This document shows, piece after piece, positions 9,091 through 19,860 of a stretch of DNA of 64,000 bases; the stretch's first letter is position 1; each line of letters starts with the position of its first letter. Under the pieces are notes generated by a model that was not told the origin of the DNA, ran no database searches, and worked only from the letters and a program-made list of their open reading frames with translations. The stretch comes from Choristoneura fumiferana (taxonomy: Eukaryota; Arthropoda; Insecta; Lepidoptera; Tortricidae). The translations under genes were made by a program, and so were the position numbers. Where the stretch lies: assembly GCF_025370935.1 (NCBI RefSeq), contig NC_133476.1, positions 16,376,776-16,440,775 of the forward strand, written 5' to 3'.

Positions 9091-10096
9091 GTACTACCCG
9101 TAATAGTAGTACACCGGTAGTAATAAAGATACTTTCTGGCGGGCGCTATCTATTTTACTATGAAGCAGTCGAATTTTTTATAAGTAAAAAATCGGAATCC
9201 CAATCTGTCGGAATCCCAATGGGCACCTTGTATAAGCGCTTTAGAACTTGAACGTTCATTTTTTTTTAACTATAGCGTACAAATTCGTACATTTTTTCTG
9301 ATTTACAAGAAATTTGAAAAGTCCGCCAGAAAGTACTTCAAACTAGTTGAATTTTTTTTGTTATAAAAGTCGGTTCCATTTTTTGCTAAAAAATTTTTTC
9401 ATGTTCAGTCACCAGCCAGCACCAATATCTGACACAATAAGCGTGCATAAATATCTGACACGACTCTATTTCTAAGGCCGGAAGGACCTGTCAGATATTT
9501 TTGCACGCTCCGCTGTGGTAGATATTAATGCTGGTGACTGTACCTACATTTTTTGATTTGAGTGAATTCCATGCGACACCATGTCACCGCCAGGAAGTAT
9601 GACACTCAACTTCGAAGCTGTCTCACCCTGGAGATCGCATAGATCGATGTTTACTTGACATCTTATTCCGAAACTTATTTATTGTTTGTCACTAGTAACG
9701 TGCTAGCACAAGTCTTTTCGCGATAGTTTTGAATCTTCTTCTGCGTGAAACATAAACATTGTAGTAGAAAAATAGTAGAATTATTATATGTTCATTTTTT
9801 TTAACAACAGAGTTAGTGTTATGCTCTATGTCACAGGATGACTAAATATTGACTATCGATATCGAGATTAATATCACTCATGTTTAGACTTTGCTCATGT
9901 CTAGCTTTAGATACATTCTTGACTGAGCCGGCCGCGATAACTGTAGTAGGTAGTATGGCGTTCTTTTTCGAGTGTCATTGCTATTGAACTGTCAGGTTGC
10001 CTTACAGAAGAAAAGGAAACTCGTGTAAAATGACATCGCATACAGATACCCAGAATCAAGAACCAAAATCAGAAGAATAATTGTATAAGTTCATAT
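9091..10096 (+). repeat. ~1-kb duplicated segment, copy 2
   Basis: Near-identical to 3456-4446. It begins inside the foldback element, so only the right-hand part of that element is present, and includes the nested MITE. It is 15 bases longer overall, mainly through single-base indels. After TTCATAT the sequence diverges fully from copy 1. Confidence 0.9.
9406..9540. mobile_element. Palindromic Tc1/mariner-type MITE, copy 2
   Basis: This is the duplicate of 3765-3893. It ends CAGTCACCAGC and GCTGGTGACTG, with a TA on the right; the left TA has become TT. A small repeat within CACCAGCCAGCACC lengthens the left end. Confidence 0.82.
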
Positions 10097-10344
10097 ATTG
10101 ATAAATTTTTATTGTGAGCTTACTTTTTTTTAATTATGTGTAACTATTATTACAAATTATATATTTTTAAGCTTCTGGTACCTTGACTTTTGTATTTTTA
10201 GGACTATTGCATGGTAGGTGCACGCGGCTAGTAGCTAGTTTTATAAGATCTCCGCTTACAAATTGTATCTTTCGCGTCACTGCTTTCATTATAGTGGCAT
10301 CATAATAATGTTTGATTTTGAGTTTGCATTATATTATAGGCTAT

Positions 10345-10548
10345 GATTGGTTTTTTGGAGTCTTTTTGTATTTTTTATTTCAACTCCAAATTTGTTACTT
10401 TTACGGGTATCCGTGAAACCATATCGAAAATACAAACTGAGACATGGATGCACAGAAAAACCAGAAAAAGAGACCAGGGCTGGGAATCGAACCCAGGTCC
10501 TCAGCAATCCGTGCTGCGTGCTATAACCCCTACACCACCGCTGGACAG
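10345..10548 (-). mobile_element. tRNA-derived SINE (family 1), minus-strand copy
   Basis: The plus strand shows the 3' end first (GATTGGTTTTTTGGAGTC), then the body, and the tRNA-like head at about 10470-10548. The B box reads GGTTCGATTCC on the minus strand. The body matches the copies at 2852 and 33951. The head differs from theirs in the acceptor and anticodon arms (a CCAGCG..-type start instead of ACCATCA), so it belongs to a separate subfamily or is older. I see no target duplication. Confidence 0.82.
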
Positions 10549-10633
10549 GAATCTAGACACGAATTTTTCCTATGCATACATATCTCAGGTTGCTTATTTC
10601 TACTAGGCTACTTATGCAGCAGCACTAGCGACA

Positions 10634-10731
10634 TCTATGTTCCGCTCTCATCGAGAGACGTCACACTCTTGTCTGGGTGAGCGGTTGGTTCCGAAAGAGT
10701 GTGACGTCTCTCGATGAGAGCGGAACATAGA
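10634..10731. repeat. Perfect 37-bp inverted repeat (hairpin)
   Basis: 10634-10670 is the exact reverse complement of 10695-10731 with a 24-nt loop. The arm starts TCTATGTTCCGCTCTCATCG and ends GTCACACTCTT. Perfect arms mean a recent origin or ongoing selection or gene conversion. No known MITE ends or target duplications are visible. It could form a double-stranded RNA if transcribed. Confidence 0.9.
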
Positions 10732-10764
10732 CAATTTTCAAAATGACTCAATATGCTTGACTGA

Positions 10765-10820
10765 AATGTTTACATCGTAAAATCTGGGCCATATTGCCCA
10801 GATTTTACGATGTAAACATT
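10765..10820. repeat. Perfect 25-bp inverted repeat (hairpin)
   Basis: 10765-10789 pairs perfectly with 10796-10820 around the 6-nt loop CATATT. The arm reads AATGTTTACATCGTAAAATC then TGGGC. It lies 33 bases after the previous hairpin and shares no sequence with it. Confidence 0.9.
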
Positions 10821-10837
10821 ATATTGTCCATATTGTC

Positions 10838-10872
10838 CGAAATAAAGGTCTTTACTTATTATTGTAATAGCT
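10838..10872 (+). repeat. LINE 3' tail remnant (TTGTCCGAAATAAAG)
   Basis: TTGTCCGAAATAAAGGTCTT followed by TTATTATTG resembles the polyadenylation-signal end of a lepidopteran LINE, also seen inverted at 22323-22400. Only the last few tens of bases survive. Confidence 0.5.
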
Positions 10873-11709
10873 GGTTCAGATTTTCGATCACGAACCCATC
10901 TGGACCCGGTCATTTGAAAGGCATGGGACCACAGCCAACATATCTAATATAGATGAGATGAGCAGAATTTTGGAGGTCTATCCCCTAAATACACTATAAG
11001 GATGTGCTAGCGGACAGGCCTCTACAGTTGCCAGATCCGGACAGTAATTCACATGGAGTGGGCTATGGCGTTAATAGGATGCCGCATACAGCATTACCGA
11101 GATATGGAGTGAGATAACGGACACCTACCATTCCAATTTTCCAATATCATATTAATTGTACTTTTAGTAGACGATGACATGCCGTTCACTAAATGGGCCG
11201 CTCAAACTATTGACCCCCGAAACAACGAGGTGTAGTATAATATAATGCTTCAAAAATATATTTCACATACTTTTATTCTGACCTAGAAAGACGTGTAATA
11301 ATATGTGATATTTTTGATTGGTTCGATTGTATATCTATCTTGTCTTGTGTGGATAGAGATGAACGAAATAAATACTTGAATAATTGAGTGGTTTCGGTGT
11401 TACCAGGTTCCTTGACCCTTGATGCGTGGCTTTACTGGTGCGTCCATGAGGCACATGTGCCATATGACCAGTGATGTAAATAATGGAGTTGTTCTTTCGA
11501 AAAAATAATAAACTTATTACATACATTATAATAATTATTTTATTGTATGGTAGAACTGCAACTGTCACAGGCGGAACGGCAGTGATGGGCCTGGTAATTG
11601 CAGCCTGCTCGCGTGCTCGGACAGATGAGAGGAATAGAGCAACAAAATAATTAAAAGAAACTGGAATTAATCAAAATACCACGCACAGGACTTATCACGC
11701 TAACACACT
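10873..11709. other. No recognised feature
   Basis: Mixed-composition sequence with no convincing frame, repeat or RNA gene. Confidence 0.45.
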
Positions 11710-11915
11710 CGAGTAATATTTACCTCGACGTTTCGGCAACATTACAGTGGCCGTGGTCACGAGTAGACTGAAGTGTGGGGTGTCAAGTCTGCCTAGCAGC
11801 GCGAGTCCTTCGAACTACCCGCACTTCGTCATTTTTATTTGTCACCCCACACTTCAGTCTACCCGTGACCACGGCCACTGTAATGTTGCCGAAACGTCGA
11901 GGTAAATATTACTCG
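11710..11915. mobile_element. Long inverted repeat, 73-bp arms, GACGTTTCGGCAAC family
   Basis: 11710-11782 and 11843-11915 are inverted copies with one mismatch. The arm contains CGAGTAATATTTACCTCGAC, GTTTCGGCAACATTACAGTG, GCCGTGGTCACG and AGACTGAAGTGTGGGGTG. The spacer is about 60 nt. The CGACGTTTCGG..CGTGGTCACG motif is one I know from dispersed lepidopteran repeats. It has no transposase and is probably a MITE or foldback. Confidence 0.85.
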
Positions 11916-12142
11916 TGTCTAAAAATATATTGTTTCCAAAATACTTACTTGATTTATAATGCATAATAATTGGCATTATTATTGGGATATGAATTTACTG
12001 TACCAGTGGGAAATTACAAATTAATTATACCCCCTGCCCGGTCAACCAGACTAGTCAGCCGTAGATACTACAGGCAAAGAGCGCTCAAAAAGTAGCAAAG
12101 TAAAGACATTCTCTTTTTACTCTTAGTATTTGAGGACATGTA

Positions 12143-12486
12143 AAACTATTTGAGCATTTCTAAATAAAGTTTGTACATTTGATTTGCGACTCCTATTTGT
12201 GATAAAAATTTGCAGGTATGTTGAGTGAACGATACTGAGCCGTAATAACATAGTCTCTCAAAATGTCCCAATTGGTTTGTATGGAAATTTCCTTTTTTGT
12301 TACCAAAACTACGGATTTGCGGTAACAAAAAAGGAACTTTCCATAATTGGGACATTTCGGGAGACTATGTTATTTAAACTCAGAATGAACGATTCACTCT
12401 ATCTAATAATAACAAACCTGCAAATTTTTACCCAAATCGGAGTCGCAAATCAAATGTACAAACGTTTCTGGAAATGCTCATTTTAG
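12143..12486. mobile_element. Foldback element of ~344 bp with ~160-bp arms
   Basis: The left arm (12143-12304) and right arm (12321-12486) form one long imperfect palindrome around a 16-nt centre. Shared blocks include TTTGTACATTTGATTTGCGA, TAACATAGTCTC, TGTCCCAATT and CTTTTTTGTTACC. Chance frames in the two arms therefore encode the same peptide block (IGVANQMYK). Neither is a gene. Confidence 0.85.
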
Positions 12487-12646
12487 CACTGTAGCTTGCT
12501 GTGACAAAGTATCAAACTGTTCAGCTACCTATGAGCTTGACTGTTCGAATTAGGTTTGATGCAACATCTGTTTTCGATGATGACGTGTCAGCTAAACTGA
12601 ACGTGCCCGTAGTCTGCAAGTACGACGGATTATTTGCGGTAGTTCT

Positions 12647-12786
12647 AGTTCCTTCACAAGACCTTGAAGAAAGAACTGCGGGATTTTTCCGCCTTTGTAC
12701 CTTTGCAAGAACTGAAGATGCTACTGCGAAAGGAACAAAGGCTAAAAAATAAACGCAGTTTTTCCTTCAAGTCTTGTAAAGGAACT
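12647..12786. repeat. Imperfect inverted repeat with ~34-bp arms
   Basis: The arms begin AGTTCCTTCACAAGACCTTG (12647-12680) and CGCAGTTTTTCCTTCAAGTC (12754-12786). A second inverted pair (GCCTTTGTACC / GGAACAAAGGC) lies inside. An 83-codon frame at 12501-12752 overlaps the structure. I reject it as a gene because its end is set by the hairpin arm and it has no family signal that I know. Confidence 0.65.
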
Positions 12787-13293
12787 AATGCAAAAAAAAC
12801 GCAATAGTTCCATCGCACGAACATCCAAAGGAAACACTGCCAATAATCCAGTACGCACGACTACAAACCTGCTGGATCGGAAAAAAATCCTAGCAGATAA
12901 TACTTACTATAGGTAGATAAATGATACGAATCGACAACTGTTTTCGACTCGAAGGTAACAAAGGGAGTGTAGATGATTTTGGAACTGCTCGTAGTCTTCT
13001 GCTGATTGTGCCAAATCATCGGTTATGATATCCTAACAAAATCAATTTATATAAGTAAGTACAAAATTAGCACGGGATAATTTTTTACCGCAATTTGATA
13101 CCAGTTATCGGCGAGTGGGTGAACTTTTGCTGTTATGTAAGTATTTCGTAAGTATTTATTTATACCTATAAAGGCAAAACGTGGCCTAAAAATGCATGAG
13201 ATTTGGCAAACGTATTCCTTGAGGATCGCAGAGGTGCAAGAAGTTTTTTTTTTTAAATTCGAATACCTACACTACAGAGTAGATTTTTTTCTT
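12787..13293. other. No recognised feature
   Basis: AT-rich sequence. I see no coding or repeat signal apart from the Helitron end just downstream. Confidence 0.45.
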
Positions 13294-13324
13294 CAACGGG
13301 AGCGAAGCCGCGGGATTAAGCTAG
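13294..13324 (+). mobile_element. Helitron 3' end fragment
   Basis: GGGAGCGAAGCCGCGGGATT followed by AAGCTAG and then T is the canonical 3' terminus (CTAG before T) of the common lepidopteran Helitron. No matching 5' part is seen upstream. Confidence 0.6.
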
Positions 13325-13580
13325 TAATTATATATACGAACTGAGAAATCCAGATGCAGAAGCCTAGATAAACTCTTCGTCAACTCTTTTCATGGTTAGC
13401 AACTTATTAATAATTGATATTAGCAGCTTATGATTACTAATTCTCTACTAAAAGTCTTACCACAGAAATTGAGTGATGATGATGATGATAATTAGGATAG
13501 TAAACTCTGTATGGTTTTTATTACCTCTTTTGATAGAAAGAGCTTACACGAAGCACTGTTCATAAAATATTAGGTATGTC

Positions 13581-13790
13581 TAAAGGCACTGTTACACATG
13601 CTCGTTACTGGACTGAAGCAAACGCGTTCACACTTGCTTAATACCTTTCCTCCTTCCACCCCGTCTCGAGCTTGCCACTAATAAGCATGCTCGATAGTAG
13701 CATGTCCTGTTCACACATGCTACTAGCTAGCATTTGCTCAATAGTAGCATGCTTTCTTGCTACTAAAGAGCATGTGTAACAGTGTCTTAA
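13581..13790. mobile_element. MITE-like element with GCACTGTTACACATGCTC ends
   Basis: The left end TAAAGGCACTGTTACACATG and right end CATGTGTAACAGTGTCTTAA are inverted repeats of about 23 bp with two mismatches. The interior repeats AGTAGCATG, ACATGCTAC and GAGCATG several times in both orientations. It is non-coding and the superfamily is unknown to me. Confidence 0.7.
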
Positions 13791-13869
13791 GGGACTTTGG
13801 CCTTACGGATGCCCTTGATAAACTTGATTGCCTGTGCATTACTTTGCGTGTCGTACAAGGTGACTAAGA

Positions 13870-13985
13870 GCCCTGGTGGCAGCGCTCTCTATTGCCAACT
13901 ACGAATTCCAAACTCCAGCTCTGCGGCGTGGAAGGTAAGGACAAACCTCCGCACTATTTTCCCAAGAAACTCGTCCTGTAGATTT
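13870..13985 (+). repeat. Dispersed repeat, shared (inverted) with 41925-42040
   Basis: GCCAACTACGAATTCCAAAC, CTGCGGCGTGGAAGG and CCTCCGCACTATTTTCCCAA align with the reverse complement of 41925-42040. I recognise it as a common lepidopteran dispersed sequence but cannot assign a class. Confidence 0.7.
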
Positions 13986-14190
13986 GTTACTGATTTTCAA
14001 CCGACGACCATGACCACTTTAGCATGGTAGTAACTACGAAAAGTAACTATAAATGTAACCTGAATAATAGCAAGACTATCAACCAAGACAAGAAACTGTG
14101 GTCAGAATCTCGGTAATTTCTCAATTTATCGTACACATATTATGAACACTTGAAAGGCGTTTGGCTCGTATTATAATATGCGAACAGTTA

Positions 14191-14279
14191 TCCAAGACCC
14201 TGCTTCTAATTATCAATAAAATACCTATAGATTTTATAGGTCGTAGTAAAATTTTCGAGTAAAGTACAGTTGGTACAAA
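14191..14279 (-). repeat. Dispersed repeat, shared (inverted) with 935-1021
   Basis: The reverse complement matches 935-1021, including CTGCTTCTAATTATCAATAA here against the same block inverted there. Each copy carries small private indels. Confidence 0.75.
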
Positions 14280-14361
14280 ATTTCGTGACTCGATAAAAAA
14301 ATGTGAATATTTCTCGAAGGAGTACCCCGATCGGGTAGCTAAGTGTCGCAATAGACTTTCG

Positions 14362-14603
14362 CTAGCTGGCGCTGTCTATTTGAGTGTGTGCGTGAGCTCC
14401 TAGTGTCCGTATACGGCCGCAATTGACGTTCAAAGTAAAGCACCTCGTTTGCGGCTTTGGCGGAATATTTCATTTCGAGTGTGGGGTCAAAAAATCGGTT
14501 ACACTTAGATACTCCCGCCATTAGTTTTTGGTGAAATAATTCTTCATAATTTACGAAAAAAACCTGAAAAAAGGAACTATTGATAACAGCGCCATCTAAC
14601 GGG
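14362..14603. repeat. Possible MITE with GATGGCGCTGT-type ends
   Basis: CTAGCTGGCGCTGTCTAT on the left is a decayed inverted match of ATAACAGCGCCATCTAAC on the right, about 240 bp apart. The GCGCCATCTA end is common in lepidopteran MITEs. The evidence is one pair of short ends. Confidence 0.4.
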
Positions 14604-14885
14604 ACATTGCTCATGAGCTAACCAGGAGCAAACCCCTTAAACAAGGCTGCTTCCTACTAGGTAAAGGTATTGCCAGGCCAAAATTTTGGTTAAAAAATAA
14701 TATTTCAAAAATAATAAATTTGGATTATAAAAAATTTGGATATTTTGGTAGCGATTAAAATTATATGAATATTAAGTAGTCTATCTCTAAAGCTCTAATC
14801 GTTCAAGTCAAGTTTGAGTCGGTTTAGTAGTAGGTTGACTAGGTATTTCATTTAATAATATTGTAAATCTGTTTAAAAAAAAAAA

Positions 14886-15006
14886 ATTGAGTTTCTTGCC
14901 GGATTCTTCTCAACAGAGGTTTTCCGAACCGGTGGTAGATTTTTTTTGACATTCATAAGTGCTTATTATAGCCTAAATTGAATAAAAATATTTTGACTTT
15001 GACTTT
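14886..15006 (+). repeat. LINE 3' tail, TTTCTTGCCGG family, with TTTGAC repeats
   Basis: The copy runs GAGTTTCTTGCCGGATTCTT, CCGAACCGGTGGTAGA, TGACATTCATAAGTGCTTAT, GCCTAAATTGAATAAA (polyadenylation signal) and a TTTGAC hexanucleotide tail. I know this as the 3' end of an abundant lepidopteran LINE. Two more copies are at 20738-20847 (+) and 37789-37895 (-). Confidence 0.8.
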
Positions 15007-17540
15007 GTAATTATTTTTGTACCTATACTTGTTCAATGACAATGCAAGTACAGTCAAGTAAAAATACTATCAGGAAGTGAAAAAATGGTTCCAAGAGTAA
15101 TATTTTCAGATTACATATACTTTAATATTGTTAACTCTAGATATAACGTTAACTATCAGTTTCATGGAACATAAAAACAGGTAGGTACATGAAGCTGAAT
15201 ATTTCCTTTTGCATTTTAGAAAACTTACTTTTTTTATTTGCAATAAAATTTCCTCACATGATATTCAAGAACGGTTTTCATTGATTATTCTTTAAGGAAA
15301 TCTATAAATCTTATTCGCAAATCTCAGTTGCTCTCGATCTCCCCAGGCAGCCATACATCGCTATATCGTCGGAGACGTGCTGTTTGGGTTCCCTTAACAC
15401 CAAAACCTGTACTGTACGCACGTAAGTACGTGTCTTGATATTGTTTAGTACAAAAATGTTTCCAAAAACTTAAAACTTCGTGTGAAATGAAAAACACAGC
15501 CCAATAATAATTCGAGGGTATTCTAACAAAACAGAATAAGTGCATAATTTAAAAAAAAATGTTATATACATAGGCATACTCAATTTTTTCTGCTTTATTT
15601 ATCTAGCAAAACCATAATAAGTAAATAAATATTGTGCACTTATCCGGTTCTGCCAGAATACTCTCGAATTATGTTGTTAAGTTGGATGAAAATGGCGAGC
15701 ATTTACTTCTCTCTGAAAATTATGGATCCGAAAAAAAGGGCTTCTTCCCCTTTAGGTAGCGCCTTCTCCATTGAGCTTTAGGTAGTTGAAGAATAAAATG
15801 ATGGTAGTACAGTGTCAAAAGAATATCGTAGATAAATTATTAATACTAATTACAAAGTACAAGAACTTCACGATGTAAAAGGAGTTCGGGCACCCTAACA
15901 CATTAGTCCATCAAGGAACTTCATACGTAACCACGTTAATTACCTAAAATTGTTCCATTCTACGAATCCTCACATTCATCAAAAGCCAAGGCGCAGACCA
16001 TTGTACAATTTGTGCAAATTGTGTATAGGCACCGTCCCATGTAAATGATGGACCATCACAATAGTGTTCGAACAAGTTTGGGCCAGCTCTTTGATTTCCA
16101 AATTCACACCCCGTTTTACGCTCAGTAATTTTCTTGTCCGAACACAATTTCGGCAGGCGTGGACCCCTCACAATAATAATTTCGCTGCGAAACTATTATA
16201 GTCGATCCTCTCTAGCCAGTAATTAATTTTGCCATAAACTGGCTCAATTGAAGCGTGAAAATTTCGTGTAGGCTGACTCGACCCGAGTTTTATGCCATTG
16301 GGAAATTATACACTTTTGTTATTTTAAGGTTTTTGCTTAACTTTGAAAATATATTCCTCTTAAACATGGTGATGTTATCGAACGAAATTGTTCAACGGAG
16401 CAACCTTTGTTAGATTTTGCGTAATAATAGTTAATGATAGCGTAGGTAGGTACTATAACTTCGCCTGTATCTGACCATGTTCATTACAACCCACGGCTAT
16501 ACTAAGCTCTATCACTATACAGACATAATTAATGGTTTCTACACACATACATACATACATGGACTACATACATGAAATCGCTCTTCTATTTTCATTAATA
16601 TAGTTCTACGTCGATATCTAATTTAAATCTGACCATATTATAGTATACCTGTTAAACAATCCTCGCTCTTATTTTAATACAAACAGGAAACAGGCAATCG
16701 GGTCGAAATTGGCGGAGCACATCGTGACGTATTACAAAAGCCATTGCTATACCTGCACGCCGCATATGCAATAAGATACATCACAATACCCGGCGAAGTT
16801 TCGAGAACAAAGCCGCAGCTCGCATCCTCCACTTATATTATACAAGTACCTACACCTATTCCTGCATTGTCGAATTCACTTATGCTAGAGACACACGGTG
16901 GAATAGTTTATTTTGAATTCGGAACTTCGTCTAAGATCTCTTCTCTAGATTGTTTTCCTATCAAACAATTATATCTAGTAGCATTAGTAGCTTTTTATGC
17001 ATCAGTGTTCAATTTATTACTACGTATAGTTAAAATAAAATGGTTTGTGCACCTACGAGTAGATGATTATTTTTCATCCTAACACTTGCTAAAACCGCCT
17101 TCTGGGCCTACAGCGCTCAAATCGTGCAACTCACTAATAAGCCACTCAGCAATATCGCTTGTAAATTCTAATTTGCGTGTCAACCTTCCCATCAATGGGT
17201 TCGAACGTTAACATGCAACATTATTGGCTCGCGGGCAGCTCGTCTAGCCAGTTGGCGTCTAGCACATTCTCACCTGAGGCCCGGACTTGGTAAGACTTCG
17301 CAACTTTGACGGCGACTCAATGCGGCTGAGTTACTGAGGCACCTCCAGAATCGATAGCTCTCGAATAGCCGGTGCCGATGGCTTTGTCAATAAACTTGCT
17401 TGAATTAGGTCTTATGTATTTATTTCGTGTTTGGATAAGGCTCAACAATAAGGATAAATGTACGAGTACATGCGCTTTCGGCAATTCAGAGTCAAAGCAA
17501 ATAATATGCATTTTCTAAGGTAGATGAAAACTAATTATTG
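15007..17540. other. No recognised gene; AT-rich, ACAT microsatellite at 16540-16563
   Basis: Only scattered short chance frames. A 112-codon frame at 16744-17082 has no recognisable domain, signal or codon pattern and I do not call it. A small ACATACAT run is the only repeat. Confidence 0.45.
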
Positions 17541-17727
17541 ACCGTGACTTTGTCTACGAAGAATCCGTTTATTGCTATCTCCTGAGAAGTATAAATTTTT
17601 CCGGGATAAAAATATCTTTCGTGTTAATTAATTCAGGTCATAAACTATCTGAGTGCCAAATTCTATAAAATTTCGTTCCAGGGAGTAATAAACATCTGAA
17701 ACTTTCACATTTATAATATTAGTACGA
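17541..17727 (-). mobile_element. Decayed Helitron, minus strand
   Basis: The plus strand starts ACCGTGACTTTGTCTACGAA (decayed 3' end), has TTTTTCCGGGATAAAAATAT and CATAAACTATCTGAGTGCCA in the middle, and ends TTATAATATTAGTACGA followed by T. So the minus-strand 5' end is A|TC, as expected. It is more diverged than the other Helitron copies. Confidence 0.65.
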
Positions 17728-18429
17728 TCATCACTTGTACTTTTATACATTTCGTTCCTCGAGCACCATTTAAATGGTTGTATTAAAACTGGCCCTAAGC
17801 GTCGGACCAAATTTAAATTTTAACATATCATCCAAAAACCGGTTTAGAATCCGCACATGTGAGCTCTTACGACAGAGAACTGCCCGAACTGCTGATACGT
17901 ACGGCCGAAACTTTCCCAGCGTTTAACCTGTCCGGGGCAGAGCAACTCCAGTTTTTACTTCTCCTAATTAACTGGCAAGCCATGCCGTCACGTAACGGCC
18001 GCATTCACCATAAATACAGCAAGAAATCGGGACCATCCCCATAAATTCCTCTCGTAAAAGGCTCCACGATTATGTTAGAGGGTGGTATTAGCAAAGTTTG
18101 TCCGATATAGGGGGTAGCCGGGTAGCCCCCCTCTAATACATTTTTCGTTGATGTAACACGATTTCGCGACGGCTCCCAGTTACGTGATGGATTAAGAAGC
18201 GGGTTTCGCCGCCGTCGGATTAAGAAGGCTTCGATATTTAGGGCATCGCCGGCTAATATACAATGTTTGCCTGCCGATAGACTTAGCTGGGTAATGCTAA
18301 GGATTCGGCGGGAGACTTACCCTCATGTAGGTACGAGCGGACCCTTCTATGGTGTTCATTTGAGGCGAGTAATTTGGTGGATAGATGCCGGCTAATACCT
18401 GACTAACAAAAAGTTGGCACTGTTGTCTA
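17728..18429. other. No recognised feature
   Basis: Moderate-GC sequence around 17860-18350 without splice-bounded frames or repeats that I recognise. Confidence 0.45.
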
Positions 18430-18645
18430 AAGTTGTCACTTAAAAGTTCAATATCTCAAAAATGGCTGAACCGATTTTGATAAAACATGTCTAAGAACCA
18501 TCTTTACAAAACCTGCTTTCAAATAAAAATAAACTACATTCAAATCGGTTCACCTGTTTAAGAGCTACGGTGCCACAGACAGACACACTGACACACATAG
18601 TGGTAAAACTTATAACACCCCTCTTTTTGCGTCGGGGGTTGAAAA
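18430..18645 (+). repeat. Dispersed repeat ending TTATAACACCCCTC..GGGGGTT
   Basis: The element runs AAAAGTTCAATATCTCAAAA, GGCTGAACCGATTTTGAT, AAACATGTCTAAGAACCA, CAAATCGGTTCACCTGTTTA, AGAGCTACGGTGCCACAGAC and ACTTATAACACCCCTCTTTT. Relatives lie at 45098-45297 and 56975-57186, all on the plus strand. It is a familiar lepidopteran interspersed repeat and its class is unresolved here. Confidence 0.75.
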
Positions 18646-19618
18646 TTGCTTTGTCATTGCCCTAAATACGAGTCTAGCTAAAGAGAAAAGAGTCCTTGCT
18701 AAATTCAATTACCATCTTCATGGAGCTTTTGACGTGCTCGACGCCGTGGCAGCACAATCTCGACAATAATCATAAATACATTACGCGCGATTGGAGAGCT
18801 GATCCCGTTCGTAAACAACGCTCACTCCAGCGCCAACTCTTTATTGCCTATCTAACTTTCACTGCTTTTAATAATATGGAGACTTACCGGGATAAACATA
18901 TTTTTTGTGTAAAAAGTGGAACAAAGTGATTTTTCCGTATTTTTTTTTTTATCAAGTTATATTTTATGCATCACGTACAAAATTAATTTAGTTACTACTC
19001 GTAAAAGTTTTTCATTACATAGAATAATACTTTACATTTATTTTTAGTAAGTACGTGAATCTATTCTGTTGAAGATAATTTGTATTATTAAAAAATTGGT
19101 TATGAATCGAAACCAAGAAATAAGGTAATTCCGTGTTCAAAGCTAATCTACATTCGTGTAGGTATCTAACCCTTCAAAAGTGTAGCCCGTAACTCACTTA
19201 TTCGGCTGCTGTTCTTACATCGCTATTTGTACTAATTACTGAGAATTTTCTAAATTTTCCTTACATCCACCGACATCTAGAGACAAGCAGCCCCCTCGCC
19301 GTATAAATACTGAATAAGCAGTAAACTGTATTACTTCCGCGAACCCTTTTCACTTGGCGAATTAGTAAAAAGCTAACGGGGAGTGAAAATTTTAACTTAA
19401 ATGCTCCCGTAAGGTACCTGGCGTGTGTTTGACAGTCCGAAGCGATTACATTGCATGCCCTTCCTTTTGTTTGTTTTGATTTAGCTTAATTTGATTTGTG
19501 ACATTTTTCACGTCTCACTCACTTACATATGCCACAGAATAAGTAATAGTCATATGCATACTCGTATAAGCTTATCATTTTAGACGGTATTTATTTTATC
19601 ACGAAAATAATTTGTTTT
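18646..19618. other. No recognised feature
   Basis: AT-rich sequence with no supported gene or named repeat. Confidence 0.45.
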
Positions 19619-19860
19619 TAGGATTCCCAACAGTGTTCTCTAAGGGCAGCCAACAGGGCCCTATTATTAAACCTCTGTTATCTGTATGTCTGTTCGTCCA
19701 CCTATCACAATGTATTTTGAACAAAAATAGTAACTTGAAATGTTTACAGATTGTGAATTACTACTATAGTCGCTTTTCTAACAAATAATAATTTAAAATA
19801 AACTAAAAAAAATACGTATAGAACCATTCGTGTGCGAATGCAGCTCCCGCTTGGCTGTTT
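19619..19860 (+). mobile_element. GGGTTCCGTACC-type element, decayed copy
   Basis: Same layout as 1319-1600: a decayed start (AGGATTCCCAACAG), TGTCTGTTCGTCC, TAACTTGAAATGTTTACAGA, and the end TAGAACCATTCGTGTGCGAA followed by CTTGGC. It is clearly older than the copy at 1319. Confidence 0.65.

Noticed and set aside
8967..9251. Open reading frame running through the N gap
   Set aside because: About a third of it is unknown sequence and the rest is duplicated non-coding repeat.
12501..12752. 83-codon plus-strand frame
   Set aside because: It overlaps an inverted repeat and has no recognisable family. The frame end falls at the hairpin arm.
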